50,075 bases of DNA from Clostridiales bacterium (GCA_015055655.1 SVHW01000010.1:1-50075), one strand, 5' to 3'. Numbered from the stretch's first letter, positions 32,706 through 42,269 are shown. Notes: generated by a model not told the origin, from the sequence alone. Translations and numbers: made by a program.

Positions 32706-33389
32706 ATGACGGAAGAGAAAGAGCAAGCGACGCATACGGGGCAGGTACATACGAAAAACCCGCCTTTTTGGAAGCAGTTGTTTTTTTCCAAGACGTTGCT
32801 TTCTAAAAATAAGAGCCATAAAATCGCGTACGTGGCGGTGATGACGGCGTTTGCGATTGCGGCAAATTTTTTAGAATTCAAATTTTTAGACAATCAGTTT
32901 TCCTTGACGATAGTGGTGGCGTTGCTGGTGGGGATACTGCTTGGCCCTATATACGGCTTTGCGGCGTGTATATTAGGGGATTTTATCGGTTTTTTGGTTA
33001 ACCCGTATATGTACTATATGTTCTGGGTAGGGTTATCGACGGGCGGATTTGCCTTATTGTCGGGGTTGATTTTTAATTTCGTGCCGACGAAAAAGAAATG
33101 GTTAGTTTTCGTAAAATTGGCGGTTATTTGTATCGCCACGTTCGCCGTGTGCACAATTTTGATTAACAGTACGGGTTTTTATATCTATAATAAAAAAATG
33201 GGCTTTTCCCAAGCGGTAGTCGATTACGCAGCGACGAGGTACGGCACGGACGCGACGTTCTGGGTGTACGTGGCGTATCGATTGTTTTTCAAGGGACAAA
33301 TTTGGAATAGTATAGCCAATTACACGCTGTTTTTTATCGCCGTGCCTGCGTTAAATAATATCAAACCTTTAAAATTGCGCTTGTATTGA
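32706..33389 (+). CDS. ECF transporter S component, folate-type (FolT-like)
   Basis: 227 residues; ATG 10 bases after AGGAGG. A basic N-terminus, then five or six hydrophobic helices: YVAVMTAFAIAANFLEF, LTIVVALLVGILLGPIYGFAACILGDFIGFLVNP, MYYMFWVGLSTGGFALLSGLIFN, LAVICIATFAVCTILINSTG. The GPIYGFAA...GDFIGFLVNP motif is the folate S-component pattern. Regulation by a THF riboswitch supports folate as substrate. Energy-coupling subunits are not in the window. Confidence 0.85.
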   Translation: MTEEKEQATHTGQVHTKNPPFWKQLFFSKTLLSKNKSHKIAYVAVMTAFAIAANFLEFKFLDNQFSLTIVVALLVGILLGPIYGFAACILGDFIGFLVNPYMYYMFWVGLSTGGFALLSGLIFNFVPTKKKWLVFVKLAVICIATFAVCTILINSTGFYIYNKKMGFSQAVVDYAATRYGTDATFWVYVAYRLFFKGQIWNSIANYTLFFIAVPALNNIKPLKLRLY

Positions 33390-33415
33390 CGTAAAAATTT
33401 ATAAACCGTATATAG

Positions 33416-33447
33416 AAAAACCGCCAAGGAAAGCTTGACGGTTTTTT
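33416..33447 (+). terminator. Terminator of the folate ECF gene, overlapping the lgt promoter
   Basis: AAAAACCGCCAAG-GAAAG-CTTGACGGTTTTTT, one mismatch, with T6. Its right arm contains TTGACG, the -35 element of the next promoter. Confidence 0.85.
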
Positions 33448-33463
33448 ATTATTATGCTATAAT
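33435..33463 (+). promoter_or_regulatory. Promoter of the lgt operon
   Basis: TTGACG (33435-33440), 17-bp spacer, TATAAT (33458-33463). The -35 lies inside the terminator stem. Confidence 0.8.
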
Positions 33464-33520
33464 AATAAAGTATGGACAAAAAAACGAAACGTATTTTGTC
33501 TGAAAAGAGGAGAAAAAAAG

Positions 33521-34327
33521 ATGTGTCCTGAACCTATTTTAGGGATTTTTCATTGGTACGGAATAATGATTGCTATCGGGATTGTTTGTTGCTTTTTGTT
33601 GCTGTTTTATTACGGCAAGAAGCGAAAAATCGATTCCAAGTTTATCGATTTCGTCTTTTACAACGCCATTGCGGCGATTGCGCTCGGCTTTTTCTCGGCG
33701 GCGCTTTTTCAAGCAACGTATAACTATATCGACAACCCCGAAGGCGGTTTCGATTTAGGCGGTGGCATTACGTTCATCGGCGGGCTTATCGGCGGCGTCG
33801 CTACGTTCCTGATATTGTATTTTATTTTCCGCAAAAAATTTGAAGGGAAACTGTTGGATATCCTTTCGTTTGCGCCTTGCTGTATCACGATAGCGCACGC
33901 ATTTGGTCGGGTAGGTTGCTTTATGGCAGGTTGCTGTTACGGCAAGGAAACGGACAGCGCGCTGGGCGTGGTGTTCCCTGGCAAAGCGTATCTGGGCGCG
34001 GTACATCCCACCCAGTTGTACGAGGCAATTTTCCTTTTCCTCTTGTGCGCGGTAATTTTCGTGCTCGTGATGAAATGGAATTTCAAACACGGTTTAAGCG
34101 TGTATTTGATAGCGTACGGGATTTTCCGTTTCTTTATCGAATATCTTCGCGACGACCCTAGGGGCGGATTTATCCCGGGTATTTCGCCCTCGCAGTTCTG
34201 GTCAATTTTGATGACGATAGCAGGTGTGGGTTTGATATTCCTCGTGGAATACGCGTGGAAACGCCGTAAGCAAGCGGAAACAACGACGGCTGTAGAGAAA
34301 TCTTTGGAAACGGAGGAAGAACAATGA
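33521..34327 (+). CDS. lgt: Prolipoprotein diacylglyceryl transferase
   Basis: 268 residues, GAGGAG ribosome site. Adds a diacylglyceryl group to the lipobox cysteine of prolipoproteins in the membrane. Signature HAFGRVGCFMAGCCYGKET (conserved His-x-x-Gly-Arg-x-Gly-C) near 128-146 and a second conserved region AYGIFRFFIEYLRDDPRG; about seven transmembrane helices. The C-terminus has an acidic tail (KSLETEEEQ). First gene of the run lgt-pncB-lspA-rluD, which combines lipoprotein maturation (lgt, lspA) with nicotinate salvage. Its stop overlaps the pncB start by 4 bases. Confidence 0.95.
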   Translation: MCPEPILGIFHWYGIMIAIGIVCCFLLLFYYGKKRKIDSKFIDFVFYNAIAAIALGFFSAALFQATYNYIDNPEGGFDLGGGITFIGGLIGGVATFLILYFIFRKKFEGKLLDILSFAPCCITIAHAFGRVGCFMAGCCYGKETDSALGVVFPGKAYLGAVHPTQLYEAIFLFLLCAVIFVLVMKWNFKHGLSVYLIAYGIFRFFIEYLRDDPRGGFIPGISPSQFWSILMTIAGVGLIFLVEYAWKRRKQAETTTAVEKSLETEEEQ

Positions 34328-35778
34328 GAAATTTAACCTTATTAACAGACTTATATCAATTGACGATGGGGTACGGTTTTTTCCGTCAAAAGAAACACGA
34401 AGAAGAAGTGGTTTTCGATTTGTTTTTCCGTAAAAACGCGCTGATAACCTATTCGATTTTTGCTGGGTTAGAACAAGCGATGGATTACCTTCTCAACTGG
34501 CGTTTCGACGACGAGGATATCGAATACCTCCGTTCGTTACACCTTTTCGACGAAGACTTTTTGTCGTATTTGAAAAATATGAAATTCACAGGCGACGTGT
34601 ACGCGGTGAAAGAAGGTACGCCCGTATTCCCTGGCGAGCCGATTTTGACGGTAAAAGCGCCGCTTATTCAGGCGCAATTTGCAGAAACGGCGTTGCTCAA
34701 TATCATCAATCACCAAACGTTGATTGCGACGAAATCGTCCAAGATTTGCCGCGCAACGGCAGGCAAAGGCGTAGTAATGGAATTCGGGTTACGTAGGGCG
34801 CAAGGTCCGGACGCAGGTATCAACGGCGCGAGGGCGGCAATCATTGGCGGCTGCGCGTCCACGTCCAACGTAATTGCGGGGCAAAAATTCCACGTGCCTG
34901 TGGCAGGCACGATGGCGCACAGCTGGGTTATGGATTACCCTACGGAATACGAAGCTTTTCGCGCGTATGCCGACGCGTATCCCGATAACTGCTTGTTGCT
35001 CGTCGATACGTACGATACGCTTAGAAGCGGCGTCCCCAACGCAATCAAAGTTTTTAAAGAATTAAAAGCGTCAGGGCATAAACCGCGCGGAATCCGTTTG
35101 GACAGCGGCGATTTGGCGTATCTTTCGAAAAAAGCGAGAAAAATGTTAGACGACGCAGGCTTCCCCGAGGCGATTATTTGTGTCTCGGGCGACTTGGAAG
35201 AACGCTCCATCAATTCCCTTTTGCAACAGGGCGCAAAAATCGATTCTTGGGGGGTTGGTACGAAACTGATAACGTCGGAAGATTTGCCGGCGCTTGGCGG
35301 CGTATATAAACTCGCGGCAGTATTCGATAAAGACGGCAAAGCCACGCCGAAAATCAAACTTTCGGATAACACGGCAAAAATCACCAACCCGTCGTTTAAA
35401 CGTTTGTATCGTTTGTACGATAAGGAGAACGGTATGGCGATTGCCGATTTAATCACGCTTCGGGAGGAAGAGGTGGACGATAGCAAACCTTTGACGCTTT
35501 TCCACCCCGTTGAAACGTGGAAGACGCACGAAGTAGAAAACTTCCGCGTCGAAGAATTGCAGCAAACGATAGTCAAAGACGGGCAGCTCGTTTACGAGTT
35601 CCCCGCGCTGATGGAAGTGCAGAAATATTCGAAAGGGGAGCTTGCAAAATTCTGGGAAGAATATTTGCGTTTAGACGTGCCGCAACTGTATAAAGTGGAT
35701 TTATCCAAGAAGTTGCACACGTTAAAAATCGATATGATAGACGGAATCCGTCAAGGCGCGAAACGAGGGGATAGATAA
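34324..35778 (+). CDS. pncB: Nicotinate phosphoribosyltransferase
   Basis: 484 residues, ATGA overlap with lgt. Converts nicotinate and PRPP to nicotinate mononucleotide in NAD salvage. NLTLLTDLYQLTMGYGFF at the start, FDLFFRKN, EFGLRRAQGPDAG, GGCASTSNVIAGQKFHVPVAGTMAHSWVM, LLVDTYDTLRSGVPNAI, IRLDSGDLAYLSKKARKMLDDAG and DSWGVGTKLITSEDLP are typical of this family in Bacillota. Good ribosome site overlapping the lgt end (GGAGGAA). The next start overlaps its stop by one base. Confidence 0.94.
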   Translation: MRNLTLLTDLYQLTMGYGFFRQKKHEEEVVFDLFFRKNALITYSIFAGLEQAMDYLLNWRFDDEDIEYLRSLHLFDEDFLSYLKNMKFTGDVYAVKEGTPVFPGEPILTVKAPLIQAQFAETALLNIINHQTLIATKSSKICRATAGKGVVMEFGLRRAQGPDAGINGARAAIIGGCASTSNVIAGQKFHVPVAGTMAHSWVMDYPTEYEAFRAYADAYPDNCLLLVDTYDTLRSGVPNAIKVFKELKASGHKPRGIRLDSGDLAYLSKKARKMLDDAGFPEAIICVSGDLEERSINSLLQQGAKIDSWGVGTKLITSEDLPALGGVYKLAAVFDKDGKATPKIKLSDNTAKITNPSFKRLYRLYDKENGMAIADLITLREEEVDDSKPLTLFHPVETWKTHEVENFRVEELQQTIVKDGQLVYEFPALMEVQKYSKGELAKFWEEYLRLDVPQLYKVDLSKKLHTLKIDMIDGIRQGAKRGDR

Positions 35779-36530
35779 TGGGAGAAAAGGCAAATCAAAC
35801 GGGGCGCGTTTGGTGGAAAGATTCTACGTTGTGGCTCTCGGTTGTATTTATTGCGCTTATCGCGGTAGACCAGCTGACGAAAATTTGGGCAGACCATTAT
35901 TTCATCGACGTATTAAAAGACCCTTATGCGAAGATAAAAATCATCCCCGGCGTCATAGAAATTTGTATGGAATACAACCGTGGTATTGCGTTCAGTTCGT
36001 TTGCAGGCGCAAGTATGGGTTGGAAGCTTGTCATCGTCATCGGTACGGGGCTTTTGATGTGCGCCTTGGCGTTTTTGTTTTTCAAGATAGACCGTCGCCG
36101 CGCGTTGCTTCGTATTTCGTTGGTATTTATCGTGGCGGGCGGCTTAGGGAATTTTATTGATAGACTCATTTATAGGGTATGGGACCCGTCAACGGCAACG
36201 GGAATCCGCGACGGCGTTCGCGATATGGTACGTTTGAAACTTATTTTTGATTTTGGCGTATGTAACTTTGCCGATTTCTTTATCGTAGCGGGTGCGGTAA
36301 TGTTGATTTTGTCGATGCTCTTTTTCGACGCAGACGCCGTTTTTCCCGTGACGAAGAAATATAAAACGCTCGCCAAGGAATACGAAGAGAAAGAGGCGGA
36401 GAAAAAAGCCCAAAAAGCGCAAAAAGTATCGTCGGTAGAAACCGAGAACGAAAACGAAGCGGCAATAACGCAATCCCAAGAAAATCCATCGGGAAGCGAC
36501 GCTCAAACGGAAGAAAGGAAGGATGGATAA
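35778..36530 (+). CDS. lspA: Lipoprotein signal peptidase
   Basis: 250 residues. Aspartyl peptidase that removes prolipoprotein signal peptides after Lgt. Four transmembrane helices; VDQLTKIWA, GIAFSSFAG (N-terminal conserved region), and the catalytic Asp residues in GGLGNFIDRLIYR and VCNFADFFIVAG. After about residue 195 a charged tail of about 55 residues (EYEEKEAEKKAQKAQKV..., SQENPSGSDAQTEERK) is longer than in usual LspA (about 160-170). A GTATGIRDGVRDMVRLKL insertion also precedes the second Asp. The end overlaps rluD by 8 bases. Confidence 0.93.
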   Translation: MGEKANQTGRVWWKDSTLWLSVVFIALIAVDQLTKIWADHYFIDVLKDPYAKIKIIPGVIEICMEYNRGIAFSSFAGASMGWKLVIVIGTGLLMCALAFLFFKIDRRRALLRISLVFIVAGGLGNFIDRLIYRVWDPSTATGIRDGVRDMVRLKLIFDFGVCNFADFFIVAGAVMLILSMLFFDADAVFPVTKKYKTLAKEYEEKEAEKKAQKAQKVSSVETENENEAAITQSQENPSGSDAQTEERKDG

Positions 36531-37476
36531 ACGCTTGTTTATTGCCGAAACGGCAAATAAACGTTTGGATACGTTTTTAAGCGAACAAACGGACGAATTT
36601 ACCCGTTCACGGCTAAAAAAACTCATAGAAGAAGGGAAAGTCACGCTCAACGGCGCCGTTACGCAAAAGGCAGGCGCAGACGTACGCGCAGGCGACGTTA
36701 TCGAACTCACCGTGCCCGAAGCGGTGGCGTACGCGGTAAAAGCGGAAAATATCCCGATAGAAATCGTCTATCAAGACGCCGATTTTGCGGTGGTAAACAA
36801 ACCGAAAGGTATGACGGTGCATATTGGCAGCGGCGTAGTGGAAGGTACGCTTGTCAACGCGCTTTTGTACGCGCTCGATTCGTTAAGCGGCATCGGCGGC
36901 GTGTTGCGTCCCGGCATAGTGCATAGGATAGATAAGGACACGACGGGGTTGTTGGTGGTGGCGAAAAACGATAAATCACACGTATCGCTCGCATCTCAAA
37001 TCGCAGAAAAGACGTGCAAACGCACCTATTACGCCCTTTTAGAAGGGAACGTAAAAGAGGAGCGCGGGGAAATCTGCACGGATATCGGGCGTCACCCCAC
37101 GGATAGATTAAAGATGGCGGTGTTGCCGTTTGGGCAGGGAAAAATCGCCGTTACGCGGTTTGAAACGGTGGCGCATTTTGGCGTTGATTTCACCCTTTGC
37201 AAATTCGAATTGCAAACGGGCAGAACGCATCAAATCCGCGTGCACGCCAAACACATAGGTCATCCCGTCGCCGGGGACCCTGTATACGGTTTTAAGAAAC
37301 AAAAATTGCCGGCGAACGGCCAGTTGCTACACGCTTGGCAATTAGAATTGAATCATCCAAGCAGCGGAGAGCGTATGACGTTTACCGCCCCCCTTCCGCA
37401 GGAGTTTGCGGAACTGTTAAAAAAGCTTAGCGCGAAATACCAAACGGACGTTGCGCCGTTTGCAGACGTGTTGTAA
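36523..37476 (+). CDS. RluD-family 23S rRNA pseudouridine synthase
   Basis: 317 residues. Converts uridines of large-subunit rRNA to pseudouridine. N-terminal S4 RNA-binding domain (KRLDTFLSEQTDEFTRSRLKKLIEEGKVTLNG), then the catalytic domain with VVNKPKGMTVHIGSG, the catalytic Asp in HRIDKDTTGLLVVAK, and QTGRTHQIRVHAKHIGHPVAGDPVYG. Follows lspA with an 8-base overlap, an arrangement seen widely in Bacillota. RluD versus RluC-type specificity is not determined here. Confidence 0.92.
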   Translation: MDKRLFIAETANKRLDTFLSEQTDEFTRSRLKKLIEEGKVTLNGAVTQKAGADVRAGDVIELTVPEAVAYAVKAENIPIEIVYQDADFAVVNKPKGMTVHIGSGVVEGTLVNALLYALDSLSGIGGVLRPGIVHRIDKDTTGLLVVAKNDKSHVSLASQIAEKTCKRTYYALLEGNVKEERGEICTDIGRHPTDRLKMAVLPFGQGKIAVTRFETVAHFGVDFTLCKFELQTGRTHQIRVHAKHIGHPVAGDPVYGFKKQKLPANGQLLHAWQLELNHPSSGERMTFTAPLPQEFAELLKKLSAKYQTDVAPFADVL

Positions 37477-37502
37477 AACGATTGGAAAGGACGAACACTA
37501 AA

Positions 37503-38816
37503 ATGCTGAAAATCACGAAAGTACGAAAAAAGAGTATTGCCGCCTCTCTCGGTTTTGAGATAGGCGATATCGTGACGGCGTTTGACGGTGAACGGTGCGT
37601 GGACGAGCTGGATTATTTGTACGCCACGTCAAAAGCGAACTTTACGGTAAGCGTGCAAGATTCCCGTACGGGCAAAACGGCAGAGATAGCCGTGGAAAAA
37701 AGCGAAGGGGAAGACTTGGGTTTAGAATTTGAAAAGGAGCAAAAAATCCGCACTTGTCATAACCGTTGCGTGTTTTGTTTCGTAGACCAAATGCCCAAAG
37801 CTATGCGCGAGAGCTTATACGTAAAAGACGACGATTATACAATGAGTTTTGCCTGTGGCAATTTTGTTACGCTCACCAACGTTACGGAGGAAGAGCTTGC
37901 AAGGATAGTGCGTTTACAGCTTTCGCCGATGTACGTTTCCGTACATACGACCAATCCTGAGCTTCGCGTAAAATTATTGCGTAACCGCCACGCAGGGAAG
38001 ATATTACAGCAAATTGAAACGTTGGCGCAAGGCGGAATCACCGTCCATTGCCAAGCGGTTCTCGTGCCCAACGAAAACGACGGGGAAGAACTGCGCCGTA
38101 CGGCAAAGGAGCTGTTCGCGTATTACCCCAACGTGCGCGATTTAGCTTGCGTGCCTACGGGGCTGACGAAATATCGCGACGGCTTGACGAAAATCCCCGA
38201 TATCGATAAGGAGTACAGCGCAAGAACGCTCGATTTAATAGACGAAATCAACGCAGAACTCGGCGTAGATTTCCTGCTTCCGGCAGACGAATATTTCGTG
38301 CGCGCGGAAAGGGAGATGAAACCGATTGCCTTTTACGGCGATTTTTCACAAATCGAAAACGGTATCGGTATGACGAGTAAGTTTTTGGCAGAAGCGAACG
38401 CAGCGCTTTCCGCGGTGAAGCCCAAATCGTTAAAACGCGCAAAAAAAAGTTTGCTCGTATGTGGAGAAAGCGCGGCGAAAACGCTGGCGGGTTTGGTGGA
38501 AAAATGCAACGAAAAAATCGACGGTTTGCACGCGGAACTGTTGCCTGTAAAAAACGAGTTTTTTGGGGAAACGGTGACGTGTACGGGTTTGCTCACGGGG
38601 CAAGATATCGCCAAGGCGTTGCAGAACTATAAAGAAGAGCGGGGTAGCTTTGACGAAGTTGTATTGGCAGGGAATACGATGAAGGAATTTGAAGACGTAT
38701 TTCTTTGCGGCACGACGTTAAAGCAATTAAAAAAGCAAATACGTTTTGCCAATATTCGGGTAAATAGACGTAACGACGGGTTTGGTTTGATAGAAATTTT
38801 ATCGTCGAAAAAATAA
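37503..38816 (+). CDS. DUF512-type radical SAM protein
   Basis: 437 residues from the ATG at 37503; a TTG at 37482 would add seven residues. An N-terminal PDZ-like stretch (SIAASLGFEIGDIVTAFDG) precedes the radical SAM motif CHNRCVFCFVDQMPK, where C-x3-C-x2-C holds the cluster, and then the DUF512 region with LTKYRDGL and FLLPADEYFVRAER. The substrate of this conserved family is unknown. Its position just before der is common in Clostridia, which suggests a link with ribosome-related processes. Confidence 0.88.
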   Translation: MLKITKVRKKSIAASLGFEIGDIVTAFDGERCVDELDYLYATSKANFTVSVQDSRTGKTAEIAVEKSEGEDLGLEFEKEQKIRTCHNRCVFCFVDQMPKAMRESLYVKDDDYTMSFACGNFVTLTNVTEEELARIVRLQLSPMYVSVHTTNPELRVKLLRNRHAGKILQQIETLAQGGITVHCQAVLVPNENDGEELRRTAKELFAYYPNVRDLACVPTGLTKYRDGLTKIPDIDKEYSARTLDLIDEINAELGVDFLLPADEYFVRAEREMKPIAFYGDFSQIENGIGMTSKFLAEANAALSAVKPKSLKRAKKSLLVCGESAAKTLAGLVEKCNEKIDGLHAELLPVKNEFFGETVTCTGLLTGQDIAKALQNYKEERGSFDEVVLAGNTMKEFEDVFLCGTTLKQLKKQIRFANIRVNRRNDGFGLIEILSSKK

Positions 38817-38835
38817 GAGAGAAAAGGAGAGCGAT

Positions 38836-40149
38836 ATGGCAAACCCCTTGATAGCGTTGGTTGGCAGACCAAACGTAGGTAAAAGTACGTTTTTCAATAA
38901 AGTAGCAGGAAGAAAGATTTCCATTACGGAAGATAGGCCTGGTGTTACGCGTGATAGGTTGTACGCAGACGCCACTTGGCGTGACAAGCATTTCACGATG
39001 GTGGACACGGGCGGGTTAGAATTAAAATCGGAAGACGTTATGTGGAGAGAAATCGCCAAACAAGCGGACGTTGCGATAGAAACGGCAGACGTTATCTTGT
39101 TTTTCACGGACGGTAGGGACGGGTTGCATCCGTCCGATTATGACGTGGCGGATATCTTGCGCCGCAGCAAAAAACCCGTCATTTTGGTCGTAAATAAAAT
39201 AGACGATTACGCTCCCGAAAAGATATACGAATTTTACTCTTTGGGCTTAGGAGAACCGTTCGCCGTTTCTGCGGAACACTCGCAAGGCATCGGCGACGTA
39301 CTCGACGAGGCGCTCACCTATTTCCCCGATACGACGGAGGAGGCTGTACCTTCTTTAAAGATTGCGGTGGTAGGCAAGCCCAACGCAGGGAAATCGAGTT
39401 TAGTCAATAAACTGCTCGGTAGTGAAAGAAGTATCGTCACGCCGATGGCAGGGACGACGCGCGACGCGATAGACACGTTGTTTTATCGCGGTGATAAAGC
39501 GTACACAATCATTGACACGGCAGGGATACGGAAGAAGAAAAAGGTGGAAGACGACGTCGAATATTATTCCAATATGCGCGCGTTTGACGCCGTACGTCGT
39601 TGCGACGTATGTCTGCTCGTGGTAGATAGCGACGAAGGGCTTACCGAACAGGACGTAAAAATTATCGGTTACGTACACGAGCAAGGTAAACCGTCGGTAA
39701 TCGTTATGAATAAGTGGGATTTGGTGGAGAAAGATACGCACACCGTCAACCGTTTTGAGGCGCAATTGCAAGAAGATTTAAAGTTTATGGATTATTATAA
39801 ATCCATTTACATTTCCGCCAAGACGGGGCAGAGGGTAGAAAAAATCCTTGCGGCGGCGGAAGAAGCGTACGCGCACGCCACGTATCGCGTACCCACGGGC
39901 GCGTTGAACGATTTAATCGGGGACGCTATCCGTATGCAAGAACCGCCTTCGTATTTAGGTAGACGTATGCGTGTATTCTATTCTTCGCAAGTAGGGGTAT
40001 GTCCACCCACGTTTGCGTTGTTCGTCAACGACGAACGCCTTTTGCATTTCTCGTACGAGAGATATTTAGAGAACGTTATTCGAAAGGCGTACGATTTTTC
40101 AGGGACGCCGATAAAGATTGTTGTAAGAGAGAAGAAGGACGAAGAATAA
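38836..40149 (+). CDS. der: Ribosome biogenesis GTPase Der
   Basis: 437 residues, AAGGAG ribosome site. Double GTPase needed for 50S assembly. First G domain: GRPNVGKSTFFNK near 10-22, DRPGVTRDR, DTGG, NKID; second: GKPNAGKSSLVNKLLG, GTTRDAIDTLF, DTAGIRKKKK, NKWD. C-terminal KH-like domain with RYLENVIRKAYDFSGTPIKIVVREKK. Normal length. Sits between the DUF512 gene and plsY. Confidence 0.97.
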   Translation: MANPLIALVGRPNVGKSTFFNKVAGRKISITEDRPGVTRDRLYADATWRDKHFTMVDTGGLELKSEDVMWREIAKQADVAIETADVILFFTDGRDGLHPSDYDVADILRRSKKPVILVVNKIDDYAPEKIYEFYSLGLGEPFAVSAEHSQGIGDVLDEALTYFPDTTEEAVPSLKIAVVGKPNAGKSSLVNKLLGSERSIVTPMAGTTRDAIDTLFYRGDKAYTIIDTAGIRKKKKVEDDVEYYSNMRAFDAVRRCDVCLLVVDSDEGLTEQDVKIIGYVHEQGKPSVIVMNKWDLVEKDTHTVNRFEAQLQEDLKFMDYYKSIYISAKTGQRVEKILAAAEEAYAHATYRVPTGALNDLIGDAIRMQEPPSYLGRRMRVFYSSQVGVCPPTFALFVNDERLLHFSYERYLENVIRKAYDFSGTPIKIVVREKKDEE

Positions 40150-40163
40150 GGTAGGAAACAGCG

Positions 40164-40880
40164 ATGCAACCCTTTTCTATGGCAAAAAATTGGTGGCAAT
40201 TTTTGATAATGGCAATCGTTTCGTACGTATGCGGTTGTGTCAGTATTGCTCGCTTAATTGCAAGAAAAAAGCATAAAGACATCACGAAGATGGGCAGCGG
40301 TAACCCCGGCACGATGAACGTCAGTAGGGAATTTGGCTGGAAAGTAGGCTTGCTGACGTTTTTATTCGACGCGGTAAAAGGCGGCGTACCCGTGCTCGTG
40401 GCGCATTTTATTTATAAAGACTATACGTTTGCAGGCACGGTGATACGCGTCACGGACGTGGCACGATATTTTTGTGGGCTTTGCGCGGTTATCGGGCACG
40501 TATGGCCGGCTACGCACCATTTCAAAGGCGGCAAAGGGATAGCAACGGCGTACGGCGTATTTTGGGCTGCGCTCTCTTGTGAAACGGCTTGGTACGTGCT
40601 GATAGTATTCGGTTTCTTCTTGTGCGTATTGGCGTTTATTTTGGTAACGCAATGGAGTTCGTTGGGTAATATTTTAGGCACGGCAGTCTTTTCCGTGGTA
40701 CAGATTGTCACGTATTATTATCGTTATGAAACGCAGGCGATAAGCGCGTATTTGGTGGTTGCGTATTTATTGGTATTTTCGTTCACGCTGGTTACGTGGT
40801 GGGCGCATAGGAAAAACTTATTGCGCTTGTTCGGTGGCGAAGAACACCGCACGTCTTTGAAAAAAATAGTGAAAAAATAA
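40164..40880 (+). CDS. plsY: Glycerol-3-phosphate acyltransferase PlsY-type
   Basis: 238 residues; ATG at 40164 after AGGAAAC. Membrane enzyme that transfers an acyl group from acyl-phosphate to glycerol-3-phosphate, the first step of phospholipid synthesis. Five or six hydrophobic helices; motifs IARLIA, GSGNPGTMNVSREFGWK, DAVKGGVPVL, GHVWPATHHFKGGKGIATAYG. The motif SGNPG...GHxxP..FKGGKG is the PlsY signature. Der-plsY order is common in Bacillota. Confidence 0.93.
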   Translation: MQPFSMAKNWWQFLIMAIVSYVCGCVSIARLIARKKHKDITKMGSGNPGTMNVSREFGWKVGLLTFLFDAVKGGVPVLVAHFIYKDYTFAGTVIRVTDVARYFCGLCAVIGHVWPATHHFKGGKGIATAYGVFWAALSCETAWYVLIVFGFFLCVLAFILVTQWSSLGNILGTAVFSVVQIVTYYYRYETQAISAYLVVAYLLVFSFTLVTWWAHRKNLLRLFGGEEHRTSLKKIVKK

Positions 40881-40896
40881 AAGTCTGGAGAGAGAA

Positions 40897-42252
40897 ATGA
40901 ATATAATCATTATCGGCTGTGGCAGAGTAGGCAGAACGCTCGCGAAAAAATTAAACGAAGACGGCAACGCCGTCACGGTTATCGACAGCGACGCTGAAAA
41001 CGTGAAACGTGTCACCGACCGTTACGACGTTATGGGCATCGTAGGCAACGGCGCGACGCATACGATACAGCAAGAAGCGGGCATCGAATCAGCGGATTTG
41101 ATGATAGCGGTTACCGGCTCGGACGAGTTGAATTTGCTTTGCTGTATGGTGGCGAAAAAAGCGAGCGATTGTCAAACGATAGCGCGCGTAAAGAATCCGG
41201 AATATAGCGGTGACGCGCCTTATTTAAAAGATGAACTCGGCTTGGCTATGGTTATCAATCCCGAATACGCGGCTGCGGAAGAAATCGCGCGCGTATTGCG
41301 TTTTCCGTTTGCGGTAAAAATCGAGCCGTTTGCCAAAGGCAAGGTCGAACTTATCAAATTCAAATTGCCCAAAGGCAACGAAATTATCGGTATGTCGGTC
41401 AAAGAAGTCGTTATGAAATACAACAGCGATTTGCTGATTTGTACGATAGAGCGCGACGAAGAATCGTACATTGCCAACGGTGATTTCGTATTTGAAGAAA
41501 AGGACGTAATATCCATCGTATCCACGCCCAAAAACGCGTACGAATTTTTTGCGAATATCAAATGCAAAGGGCACACTATCAAAAACGCGTTAATCGTCGG
41601 CGGCGGCGTTATCACGCAATACCTGTGCGGTATTTTGGAAAAATCGCACGTGGCGTTGACGGTTATCGAAAAGGATTTAAAACGCTGTGAAGAATTATCG
41701 ACGCTGTTTGGGAAAGTCAAGGTTATTCACGGTGACGGGACCGACCACGATTTATTGTTGGAAGAAGGCGTAGGAAAAAGCGGCGCGTTCGTATCCCTTT
41801 CCGATTCGGACGAAGAGAACGTATTGCTGTCGTTGTTTGCCAAAGGCGAGGGTTGCAATAAAACGGTGACGAAGGTAAACCGCACCGATTATGACAGCGT
41901 GCTTTCGCAATTGGAATTGGACGCATCCGTATGTCCTCGCGTCATCACGTCGGATACGATATTGCGATACGTCCGCGCCACCAAAAACGCGGTGGGCAGC
42001 AACGTAGAAACGCTGTATAATATTATCCCCGGGCAGGTAGAAGCGGCAGAATTTATCGTTCGTGAAAATTCGCCGATAATTGGTAAGCCTTTGCATAAGC
42101 TCAAATTTAAAAAAGACGTCTTAATTGCGTCTATCACGCGTGACAAAGAAACGATAGTGCCGCGTGGTAACGACAGTATCGAGGCGGGAGATTTGGTTGT
42201 CGTTGTGTCCAAACATATCGGTTTGTACGATATCGCGGACGTGTTGAAATAA
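40897..42252 (+). CDS. trkA: Trk potassium uptake regulatory subunit TrkA
   Basis: 451 residues with two RCK-type Rossmann domains. The first begins NIIIIGCGRVGRTLAKKL and the second NALIVGGGVITQYLCGIL near 225-240, each followed by a TrkA-C domain (NGDFVFEEKDVISIVS and NDSIEAGDLVVVVSKH). Binds NAD(H) or ATP and gates TrkH from the cytoplasm. Directly followed by trkH (17-bp gap), as an operon. Confidence 0.94.
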   Translation: MNIIIIGCGRVGRTLAKKLNEDGNAVTVIDSDAENVKRVTDRYDVMGIVGNGATHTIQQEAGIESADLMIAVTGSDELNLLCCMVAKKASDCQTIARVKNPEYSGDAPYLKDELGLAMVINPEYAAAEEIARVLRFPFAVKIEPFAKGKVELIKFKLPKGNEIIGMSVKEVVMKYNSDLLICTIERDEESYIANGDFVFEEKDVISIVSTPKNAYEFFANIKCKGHTIKNALIVGGGVITQYLCGILEKSHVALTVIEKDLKRCEELSTLFGKVKVIHGDGTDHDLLLEEGVGKSGAFVSLSDSDEENVLLSLFAKGEGCNKTVTKVNRTDYDSVLSQLELDASVCPRVITSDTILRYVRATKNAVGSNVETLYNIIPGQVEAAEFIVRENSPIIGKPLHKLKFKKDVLIASITRDKETIVPRGNDSIEAGDLVVVVSKHIGLYDIADVLK

Positions 42253-42269
42253 GCCAAGAGGAAGGTAAG

